A stretch of 5,441 nucleotides of DNA from Cyanobacteria bacterium UBA7694 (GTDB taxonomy: Bacteria > Cyanobacteriota > Sericytochromatia > UBA7694). Shown in pieces: positions 1 through 5,441 of the stretch; within the stretch, counting starts at the first letter, position 1, and each line of letters opens with the position of its first letter. The notes below the pieces were generated by a model, which ran no database searches, was not told the DNA's origin, and worked only from the letters and a program-made list of their open reading frames with translations. Position numbers and translations under genes: made by a program. The stretch spans positions 269-5,709 of the forward strand of contig DLGM01000154.1 in assembly GCA_002482705.1 (NCBI GenBank), written 5' to 3'.

Positions 1-765
1 GACTTTGGCGACGATGCGGTGTTGCTCAGCAAGGGGAGGAAGTTGAATAAAGTGCCCAGCTAAATCAACATAAGATATAGATGGGAAAGTAGTCCCCGTT
101 CCTTTTGAGAGTAATCTTGACTGATTTTCCCACATTAGTAAATTTATATAATCTTGGTATGCAAGTGCTTTAACTCTTGCAACTCCACGTCCGATACAGG
201 CAGGAAAAGCAGCAATATTTGTTCTACCAGTTGTTGCCCCTCTAACACATACTAAAATATCGCCTAAATCACACATTACGTTTGGTGCTGTTGTGAATTT
301 CGATTTGATTGTTTTCCCAAATGGGCCTTTGGAGAATTCAACGGGGCCATTGATTAAAGGAACGCCTTCTCCAGTATCATTGTAGGTATCTCCTGGCGGA
401 CTATTACCCATATCAACAAGAGCAACTTTTATGAGTTGTGTAAAAATCCAACCTGTAGGAATGTTGTTACTTAGTTGATCTGTACTTAATTTTGGAACAG
501 GCTTTTCCTTCTTTATTTTCCCCTCTTTGAGCAATTTGGCTTTTTCAGCCGCGATTTTTTTTAACAATTCGCTGGCGGGTTCATCGTGGGGGTCTTGGGG
601 CACCAACAAGCCGCGCACCGCCAATTCCAGAATCAATTCTCTGAGCTTTTTGATGCCATACAGCTCAATTTTTCCGCCGCTGCCACGGCCTGCGGTGGAT
701 TTGTGTTTCACCGCAGCGGCCCAAATATCTAAATGCTCGGTAATCAGGTTTTCAACAGCCACCAT
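1..765 (-). CDS. hsdS: Type I restriction-modification specificity subunit HsdS (5' part; runs off window)
   Basis: HsdS selects the DNA target for the M2S methylase and R2M2S restriction complexes. I read the frame from ATG at 765-763 through 255 codons to the window edge with no stop. The N-terminus (ENLITEHLDIW near residues 5-15, then LRELILELAVRGLLVPQ at 41-57) is the long conserved lead-in of EcoAI/EcoEI-like subunits. A lysine-rich helix follows at about 66-92. A first target-recognition domain spans about 100-240, with GNSPPGDTYN at 120-129, GDILVCVRGATTG at 168-180 and GTTFPSISYVDL at 224-235. LPPLAEQHRIVAKV at 242-255 starts the central conserved helix. Family members are usually about 400-600 residues, so the second recognition domain lies outside the window. 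A GGGAGAG site sits 10 nt before the ATG, and the start is 2 nt after the TAA of the hsdM frame. DNA specificity cannot be read from this. Confidence 0.93.
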   Translation of the reverse strand, partial: MVAVENLITEHLDIWAAAVKHKSTAGRGSGGKIELYGIKKLRELILELAVRGLLVPQDPHDEPASELLKKIAAEKAKLLKEGKIKKEKPVPKLSTDQLSNNIPTGWIFTQLIKVALVDMGNSPPGDTYNDTGEGVPLINGPVEFSKGPFGKTIKSKFTTAPNVMCDLGDILVCVRGATTGRTNIAAFPACIGRGVARVKALAYQDYINLLMWENQSRLLSKGTGTTFPSISYVDLAGHFIQLPPLAEQHRIVAKV

Positions 766-767
766 AC

Positions 768-998
768 TTAATTCGCTCTCCCCAGGGCATCCGACAGAAT
801 GGCCTTGAGCTGATCGCGCAAGCTCTGAATCTCTGCTTGTTGTTGGCGATAGCTGGCCAGCAAGGCTTCAGGATCATGCACCACTTTTTCGCCTTCATGG
901 GGGTTCTTGATGTCGAGGTTATAATTGCGGGCCTGAATCTCCGCGATGCTGACCTTCCATGCTTGGGGCGTTTCTGTACGCGCTTTAAACCCGTCAGA
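768..998 (-). pseudogene. hsdM: C-terminal part of HsdM, cut off by the amber codon
   Basis: Reading straight on from the TAG in the same frame gives 76 sense codons and a TAA at 768-770. The translation contains QAWKVSIAEIQARNYNLDIK, the standard HsdM C-terminal stretch, then KNPHEGEKVV and a predicted coiled-coil tail ending SDALGRAN. With the amber codon filled by one residue the protein would be 496 residues, the usual size for the family. The stretch has no ATG codon, so reinitiation as a separate protein is unlikely; two adjacent GTG codons exist but I see no Shine-Dalgarno site for them. It is therefore either the dead 3' end of a nonsense-mutated gene, a sequencing-error artefact, or the C-terminus of a readthrough product. 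Confidence 0.88.
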
Positions 999-2258
999 CT
1001 AATCCCCCCACCAAGCAATCTCCGCTTCAAATTCCTCAAAACGCATCGGTTTCGTTTTGTTGTAACTGGTCACCCCTTCTGGGTAAGGGTGTTCGTAATA
1101 CCAAACTTCTTGGGTCGCCGGATGTTCGCTTTCCGGCTTTTTCGTAAAAAACAGCACATTCGTTTTAATGCTGGTATAAGGAGCAAACACCCCATTGGGC
1201 AAGCGCACAATCGTATGCAAATGGCATTTTTCCAGCAACTCTTGTTTGAGGCGGGTCTTCATGCCTTCGCCAAACAGAAAGCCATCGGGCAGCACCACCG
1301 CCGCGCGGCCATGGTCTTTGAGCAATTTCACAATCAAAGCCATAAACAAATCCGCCGTTTCACGGGTGCGGAAATGCGCCGGGAAGTTGTTTTCAATCCC
1401 ATCTTCTTCCATGCCCCCAAAAGGCGGGTTGGTAATAATCACATCCACGCGATCCTTGTTGCCATAGTCCTTGTACGGACGTCCTAAGGTGTTTTCATGC
1501 TTGATCTGAGTAGGGGTATCAATGCCGTGCAAAATCATATTGGTGGTACACAGCATATGCGGGAGGGCCTTTTTTTCGATGCCGTGAATACTGTTGACCA
1601 AAATGTGTTCATCTTTTTGATTGTTCACATACTGGCTGCGTTTATGCTCAATCGCACAGCTTAAAAAGCCGCCCGTGCCACAGGCCGGATCCAAGACCGT
1701 GTCAGCCAGCTTGGGGTCAATACGGTTCACAATAAACTGCGTCACCGCACGGGGCGTATAAAACTCGCCCGCATTGACTGCACTCTGTAAATCTCTTAAA
1801 ATTAGCTCATAGATCGCCCCAAAGGTGTGGCGGTCGTTGGTGTTGTTAAAGTTGATCTCACAAATTTTGTTGATCACCTGGCGCATTAAGGTGCCAGACT
1901 TCATATAGTTGTAAGCGTCTTCAAAAACATTGCGAATCACCAGTGCGCGCTGCCCCGTTTTGCCTTCGAGAATGAGCTTGTCTTTCAGCGTCGGAAACAA
2001 CTGGAGGTTCACAAAATCACTGAGTTCATCACCCGTCATGCCTTCCGGGTTGGCTGCCCATTTGCGCCAGCGCAAATGCTCCGGTAAGGGCGACTGGTAA
2101 TTGTCTTCAAGCAGTTCTAACTCTTCCTCACGGTCATCGTAGATTTTTAAGAAGAACATCCAAACCAACTGGCTGATGCGCTGGGCATCGCCATCGACGC
2201 CTACATCTTTGCGCATAATGTCTTGAATCGATTTAATAATGCCGCTTACGTTGCTCAT
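999..2258 (-). CDS. hsdM: Type I restriction-modification methyltransferase HsdM, truncated by in-frame amber
   Basis: N6-adenine DNA methyltransferase subunit of the hsdRMS system; with HsdS it forms M2S and uses S-adenosylmethionine. The predicted product has 419 residues. A helical HsdM N-terminal domain covers about 1-135. The catalytic domain carries GEFYTPR (164-170, motif X region), LDPACGTGGF (189-198, AdoMet motif I) and TNPPFG (276-281, the NPPF catalytic motif IV), followed by the substrate-binding half up to WWGD (416-419). All catalytic motifs are intact. The ATG at 2258 overlaps the hsdR TGA as ATGA, with a GAGAG site 8 nt upstream, so translation is probably coupled. Family members are about 490-500 residues. 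This product ends early at TAG (999-1001), while homologous sequence continues in the same frame to 768. The missing tail normally contacts HsdS, so the truncated protein is probably unable to assemble properly. Confidence 0.92.
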   Translation of the reverse strand: MSNVSGIIKSIQDIMRKDVGVDGDAQRISQLVWMFFLKIYDDREEELELLEDNYQSPLPEHLRWRKWAANPEGMTGDELSDFVNLQLFPTLKDKLILEGKTGQRALVIRNVFEDAYNYMKSGTLMRQVINKICEINFNNTNDRHTFGAIYELILRDLQSAVNAGEFYTPRAVTQFIVNRIDPKLADTVLDPACGTGGFLSCAIEHKRSQYVNNQKDEHILVNSIHGIEKKALPHMLCTTNMILHGIDTPTQIKHENTLGRPYKDYGNKDRVDVIITNPPFGGMEEDGIENNFPAHFRTRETADLFMALIVKLLKDHGRAAVVLPDGFLFGEGMKTRLKQELLEKCHLHTIVRLPNGVFAPYTSIKTNVLFFTKKPESEHPATQEVWYYEHPYPEGVTSYNKTKPMRFEEFEAEIAWWGD

Positions 2259-4603
2259 GCACTTGTCTCTCTGTAAAATAGTTCGTTCTCTAGTTCGTGG
2301 ATGGCTGCTTCGTATTGGGTTTTGCCCCCAAATACATGGTTGATAATCTCGACCGGAGTGCCCAAATTATCAAAGGGCTTGAGTTTTAACACCTGGGGAT
2401 TCTCAATCGTACCAATGCCTTCATCGGCAAACTTATCGAGCAGGGATTCTAACACGGCCCTGGCTTGCTCGCCATATTTGGTAAAATAATTGCGCTTCTT
2501 GACTTGATGGGCGCGCTCTTGGCGGGTGAGCGGCTTCATGTCGTAGGCGATATGGCAGATCAGATCAAAGGCATCAAAATCTTTGCCCACTTCTTGGGCC
2601 AGATGTTCGAGCTTAATGCCAAATTCTTCCAGTTCGTCGATGATGGCTTGCTTTTTCTTGGTGGCATTCCATTTGCTCAGAAAGGCATCCAGGGACGCAA
2701 ATTCTGAGCGGATTTGTTTGCGGGTGTAATCGCGGTACGACTCGGTAATCAGTTTGCCATCTGGCCCTAAAAACTCTACCCGTTTGGCTATGATTTTGAC
2801 GTCAACGCCGCCCACCCGGAATTTGGTGACCCCGGATGCTTCTTCCTCGTCGCTCTCCCATTCGGCCTCCGGGTAGTCTGGATCGGGCGGTTCGGGGGGA
2901 TCTCCCGGTTTGGGTTGGTAAATGACCACGGGCTCGCCGTCAAAATCGGGATCTTTAAACAGCTCGGTGGCTTTTTTAAAGTCCATGATCGTGAAGTAGT
3001 ATTTGTTTTGCTCTTCTTCAATGCGGGTGCCACGCCCCACAATTTGTTTAAAGGTGGTCATCGAGTTGATGCTTTTATCCAAGACAATCAGCTTACAGGT
3101 TTTGGCATCAACCCCTGTGGTTAAAAGTTCTGAAGTCGTGGCAATCACCGGAAATTTGCTTTCGGGGTCAATAAAGTTATCCAGTTCGGCTTTGCCTTCG
3201 ACGCTGTCGCCCGTAATTCGCATGACGTATTTGGGATTGTCTTTGGCCAGTTTGCCAGCGGCATTGACCAAAGCCACCCGCATTCTTTCGGCATGATCGA
3301 TGTCTTCACAAAAAACAATCGTTTTGGCAAAGGGGTCGGTGGCGTTCAACAGCTCCATGATCGATTGGGCCACCAGCTTGGTGCGCTGGTTCAATACCAA
3401 TACCCGATCCATGTCTTTTTGGTTGTATTGGCGCTGCTCGATGGCCTGACCGAGATCATCGACCATGCCAGGGGGCGGTGTCCAGCCGTGAATGTCTTTG
3501 TCGATGTCGATGCGCACGACTTTGTAAGGAGCCAGAAAGCCGTCTTCAATGCCTTGTTTCAGGGTATAGGTGTAAATCGGTTCGCCAAAGTAGGTGATAT
3601 TGGAAACATATTCGGTTTCTTTGGGCGTGGCCGTCAAGCCCAGTTGAATGGCGTCCGAGAAGTAGTCTAAAATTTCCCGCCAAGCCGAGTCGTCAGCCGC
3701 GCTTCCCCGATGACATTCATCAATGACGATCAGGTCGAAGAAATCGGGGGACACCGATTTGAAAATTTTATCTTCTTCATGGGGGCCGGTCATGGCTTGG
3801 TACAGGCCCAAGTAGATTTCATAAGCGGGATCAATTTTGCGATTCTTGATTTTGGTCATTACCGAGCCAAAGGGCTTAAAGTCGTTGACGAGCGTTTGAT
3901 CCGCCAAGATATTGCGATCCACCAAAAACAAGATGCGTTGGGCGCGTTTGGCTTTCCATAAACGCCAGATGATCTGAAAGGTGGTGTAGGTTTTCCCTGT
4001 GCCGGTCGCCATCACCAGCAGCAAACGCTTTTGCCCTTTGGCAATCGCTTCGATGGTGCGGTTGATCGCCTCGGTTTGATAATAACGGGGCGCTTTGCCC
4101 GAGCCGTCATCATAATAGGGCTCTAACACCAGGGCTTCTTCCGGGTCTTCGATGTGGCGATACTTTTTATAGCGTTTCCAGAGTTCTTGGGGGCCAGGAA
4201 ACTGCGTCAAGGGCAATTCACATTCGATATCTTCGCCCTCTTCAGCGACTTTGTTATGGGCAGCAAAAGCATCCCCATTTGAGCTAAAGGCGCTGGGTAC
4301 TTGCAGAATGTCGGCATAACCCAGGGCCTGCTGCATGCCATGGCTGACGCTGTGTTTGTTGTCTTTGGCTTCGACCACGGCGATGGGGACACCTTTTTCC
4401 CACTGCAACACATAGTCGGCAAATTTCTTGAGCTTTTGATTCCGTGAGGACAGATTCCCTCTGACCACGATGGGGCCGGGCGTAAGCGTCACTTCACGCC
4501 GAATTTGGGTCAGTTGATTCCATCCGGCATCAATCAGGGCAGGCGTAATAAAGAGGTCACAGATGTCGATTTCACTCAGCTCTTTTTTTTCTTTTCTGTC
4601 CAT
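2255..4603 (-). CDS. hsdR: Type I restriction endonuclease / DNA translocase subunit HsdR
   Basis: Motor and nuclease subunit that joins M2S, pumps DNA and cuts away from the recognition site. 782 residues, close to EcoAI/EcoEI-type (IB) HsdR. The nuclease domain has D63, E78-A-K80 (PD-(D/E)xK) and Q92-x3-Y96. Helicase motifs follow in order: PRYYQTEAI (172-180), Walker A ATGTGKT (199-205), DECH (295-298), LTATP (323-327), TIVFCEDIDHA (428-438), TTGVDA (495-500) and QIVGRGTR (520-527) with R524 and R527. A proline-rich, acidic linker covers about 561-590, and an EcoEI-like C-terminal domain about 600-775 should dock the subunit. The ATG at 4603 has AGGG (4610-4613) 6 nt upstream and the usual family N-terminus. 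I found no broken motif. The gene lies first in the operon under its own promoter; its TGA overlaps hsdM. Restriction activity depends on a functional HsdM, which is in doubt here. Confidence 0.96.
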   Translation of the reverse strand: MDRKEKKELSEIDICDLFITPALIDAGWNQLTQIRREVTLTPGPIVVRGNLSSRNQKLKKFADYVLQWEKGVPIAVVEAKDNKHSVSHGMQQALGYADILQVPSAFSSNGDAFAAHNKVAEEGEDIECELPLTQFPGPQELWKRYKKYRHIEDPEEALVLEPYYDDGSGKAPRYYQTEAINRTIEAIAKGQKRLLLVMATGTGKTYTTFQIIWRLWKAKRAQRILFLVDRNILADQTLVNDFKPFGSVMTKIKNRKIDPAYEIYLGLYQAMTGPHEEDKIFKSVSPDFFDLIVIDECHRGSAADDSAWREILDYFSDAIQLGLTATPKETEYVSNITYFGEPIYTYTLKQGIEDGFLAPYKVVRIDIDKDIHGWTPPPGMVDDLGQAIEQRQYNQKDMDRVLVLNQRTKLVAQSIMELLNATDPFAKTIVFCEDIDHAERMRVALVNAAGKLAKDNPKYVMRITGDSVEGKAELDNFIDPESKFPVIATTSELLTTGVDAKTCKLIVLDKSINSMTTFKQIVGRGTRIEEEQNKYYFTIMDFKKATELFKDPDFDGEPVVIYQPKPGDPPEPPDPDYPEAEWESDEEEASGVTKFRVGGVDVKIIAKRVEFLGPDGKLITESYRDYTRKQIRSEFASLDAFLSKWNATKKKQAIIDELEEFGIKLEHLAQEVGKDFDAFDLICHIAYDMKPLTRQERAHQVKKRNYFTKYGEQARAVLESLLDKFADEGIGTIENPQVLKLKPFDNLGTPVEIINHVFGGKTQYEAAIHELENELFYRETSA

Positions 4604-4629
4604 GATTTGCCCTGTATCGTGGTTATTTT

Positions 4630-4658
4630 ATAATATTTAGAAGCGACAAAGATGTCAT
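4630..4658 (-). promoter_or_regulatory. Predicted sigma70 promoter of the hsdRMS operon
   Basis: On the minus strand, ATGACA (4658-4653, 5 of 6 to consensus) is separated by exactly 17 nt from TATTAT (4635-4630, 5 of 6). Transcription would start near 4622-4624, leaving a leader of about 20 nt that holds the AGGG ribosome site of hsdR. I saw no similarly good promoter directly ahead of hsdM or hsdS, though I did not search exhaustively. Confidence 0.65.
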
Positions 4659-4707
4659 TTCAGTGCTTATCTCGACTCAAGAATGTAAGCTCATAGACGA
4701 CCCAAGG

Positions 4708-5205
4708 TCAAATTCCATGTGTCTCTAGTGCCCGCATCAAAGCCAGATTCGCGTATTTGAAGTTCTCTTTTTGGTTTTTAAGTTCATAGTCCCACTTGGT
4801 TCCGTGAAATAAGTTATTGCGTAAGCGATACACAATGATTAATAGAGCGGAGACTTTGTCTGCTGGGTCATCTTTTTCACCGCTGAGAACAGCTTTAACC
4901 AATTCACGGTTATCATTTCTACCTGAAAAGAGTGCTTTGAATTGATTTGTGCTTTGCTCGTCATCCTGTGAGTAACGCCACTTGAAGTAGTTCAGAGCCT
5001 CCTCAAAGCGACTGAATTCTAACTTGTTTTGTGCATCCCATTTATGGACAACGCTAAGAATGTGGTTTGCACTGCCGTTTTTCTTGAGCGCTTTGTTTTC
5101 AAATAGCGACCACAGCAACGAAAAATGCATAATTTCAGCAACTTCTTCTTTAGCCAGTCTGCTGAACCCAGACGCTTTCGCTTCGAGCCATTCAAGAGCG
5201 TTCAT
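4708..5205 (-). CDS. HEPN-like small protein with R-x4-H motif, putative RNase or RNA-binding
   Basis: 165 residues, soluble, largely helical, with no signal peptide or membrane segment. Near the end is RLRNNLFHG; R129-N-N-L-F-H134 fits the R-x4-6-H signature of HEPN domains, many of which are metal-independent RNases in toxins and abortive-infection proteins. A leading helix with HFSLLWSLFE (27-36) and a closing helix with YANLALMRALE (151-161) fit a helical-bundle fold. No MNT nucleotidyltransferase or other antitoxin gene is visible beside it. I chose ATG at 5205 because GGAG (5215-5218) lies 9 nt upstream; a TTG at 5220 would add five residues but has no ribosome site and would contain this one. 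It is followed by TGA at 4708-4710 and a 104-nt gap to hsdR on the same strand. Sampled GC (about 40%) is lower than hsdR. The HEPN assignment rests on motif and helix pattern only. Confidence 0.72.
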   Translation of the reverse strand: MNALEWLEAKASGFSRLAKEEVAEIMHFSLLWSLFENKALKKNGSANHILSVVHKWDAQNKLEFSRFEEALNYFKWRYSQDDEQSTNQFKALFSGRNDNRELVKAVLSGEKDDPADKVSALLIIVYRLRNNLFHGTKWDYELKNQKENFKYANLALMRALETHGI

Positions 5206-5307
5206 CTGTGCGGTCTCCAATTCAAGCGTGGTTTGCAGTCATCCTAACTTACAGTCGCAGGCCGGATGCTTCTTATCGCTTTTAATGCACGCAAACTTTT
5301 GTTTGTG

Positions 5308-5322
5308 AGCCTGTTACAGGCT
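5308..5322. promoter_or_regulatory. 15-bp palindrome at predicted transcription start, candidate operator
   Basis: AGCCTGTTACAGGCT is a perfect inverted repeat: 7-bp arms around one central base. It begins 3 bp downstream of the consensus -10 and covers the predicted +1 near 5318, a position where a dimeric repressor would block transcription. No run of T follows it, so a terminator is less likely. Confidence 0.5.
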
Positions 5323-5324
5323 GC

Positions 5325-5333
5325 ATTATAACA
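5325..5333 (-). promoter_or_regulatory. Extended -10 promoter of the HEPN-like gene
   Basis: TGTTATAAT on the minus strand is a perfect extended -10 (TGn plus consensus TATAAT at 5330-5325). No good -35 hexamer lies 16-18 nt upstream, as is common for extended -10 promoters. The predicted start is near 5318, giving a leader of about 113 nt before the ATG at 5205. Confidence 0.6.
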
Positions 5334-5345
5334 CGCCAAAAACAT

Positions 5346-5368
5346 ACGATATGATATGCGGCTATCGT
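5346..5368. repeat. Inverted repeat ACGATA-N11-TATCGT over the -35 region
   Basis: Six-base arms at 5346-5351 and 5363-5368, separated by 11 bases, lie upstream of the extended -10 and overlap the expected -35 position. Size and spacing suit a dimeric DNA-binding protein. Arms of this length in AT-rich DNA can arise by chance. Confidence 0.3.
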
Positions 5369-5381
5369 TCTGAAACCATAT

Positions 5382-5387
5382 ATTATA
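5382..5387 (-). promoter_or_regulatory. Second consensus -10 hexamer upstream
   Basis: TATAAT on the minus strand, 57 bp upstream of the first. The -35 region at 17-nt spacing (TCTTTT) is poor, so use as a promoter is uncertain. Confidence 0.25.
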
Positions 5388-5441
5388 CAGCTTGATGTTG
5401 CTCTAAAAGACCTATCGCTGAAACATGGGGGCGTCTGCCCG

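Larger units (their letters stand above)
5221..5441. other. Intergenic regulatory region upstream of the HEPN-like gene
   Basis: No convincing gene on either strand in these 221 bases. The stretch holds the extended -10 promoter, two inverted repeats and a second TATAAT (listed separately). In the predicted leader, a small CAAAC-N4-GTTTG hairpin lies at 5292-5305 and a six-codon minus-strand frame (MTANHA, ATG at 5242, TGA at 5222-5224) ends just ahead of the ribosome site. The right edge carries GGGC-GTCT-GCCC, cut by the window end. Confidence 0.55.

Noticed and set aside
1004..1009. Run of six G (minus strand) just before the amber codon, considered as a phase-variable tract
   Set aside because: A one-base slip in either direction leaves the conserved HsdM frame, which resumes in phase after the TAG, so slippage could not restore the protein.
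752..1039. Open frame of 95 codons on the minus strand across the hsdM end
   Set aside because: It is a shifted frame of the hsdM C-terminus. The true frame there gives recognisable HsdM sequence, while this one is arginine/lysine-rich and resembles nothing I know.
837..1487. Long plus-strand open frame of 216 codons
   Set aside because: It lies antisense to hsdM and hsdS, whose protein motifs are unambiguous, and shows no recognisable domain.
3293..3670. Plus-strand open frame of 125 codons
   Set aside because: Antisense shadow of the hsdR helicase region, with no ribosome site or known motif noted.
4697..4712. GACC-TTG-GGTC stem at the stop of the HEPN-like gene, considered as a terminator
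   Set aside because: Only four base pairs and no following run of T on the minus strand; transcription could well continue into hsdR.
5258..5280. GGCCGGATGC followed by TTATC, resembling enterobacterial REP elements
   Set aside because: Only fragments of the REP consensus are present and there is no paired arm or second copy.
5429..5441. GGGC-GTCT-GCCC hairpin at the right edge
   Set aside because: Too short and cut by the window end to call a terminator or attachment site.

Overview
The window is dominated by a Type I restriction-modification operon read on the minus strand, hsdR-hsdM-hsdS, preceded by a small gene for a HEPN-like protein on the same strand. The organism cannot be named from this sequence. 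Sigma70-type promoters with near-consensus boxes, Shine-Dalgarno sites and intermediate GC point to a bacterium. A proteobacterium is plausible but unproven.

Layout in transcription order (right to left): 5221-5441 is a regulatory region with an extended -10 promoter, a 15-bp palindrome at the predicted transcription start, and a further inverted repeat upstream. 4708-5205 encodes a 165-residue protein with an R-x4-H motif (HEPN-like, putative RNase or RNA-binding). 4604-4707 is a short gap carrying a good -35/-10 promoter for hsdR. 2255-4603 is an intact 782-residue HsdR (PD-(D/E)xK nuclease plus SF2 translocase, EcoAI/EcoEI-like, i.e. type IB). hsdM begins at 2258, overlapping the hsdR stop by ATGA. 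hsdS begins at 765 and runs off the left edge after 255 codons.

The main anomaly is in hsdM. The frame is broken by one in-frame amber TAG at 999-1001 (codon 420). The same frame then continues for 76 more codons of clearly HsdM-like sequence to a TAA at 768-770, 2 nt before the hsdS start. As read, the operon makes an intact endonuclease/translocase, a methyltransferase lacking its C-terminal tail, and a specificity subunit. Without readthrough, M2S assembly, and therefore both modification and restriction, is probably impaired. A nonsense mutation (one base from GAG or CAG) or a sequencing error is the simplest reading; amber suppression is the more interesting alternative.

Hand-counted GC is mosaic: about 39% in the hsdS target-recognition region (61-480), about 55% in its conserved N-terminal part (601-720), about 57% in a sample of hsdR (3361-3480) and about 40% in a sample of the HEPN-like gene (4741-4980). 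This fits target-domain exchange and an added accessory gene in a defence locus. I found no tRNA, rRNA, CRISPR array, insertion sequence or plus-strand gene that I can support.
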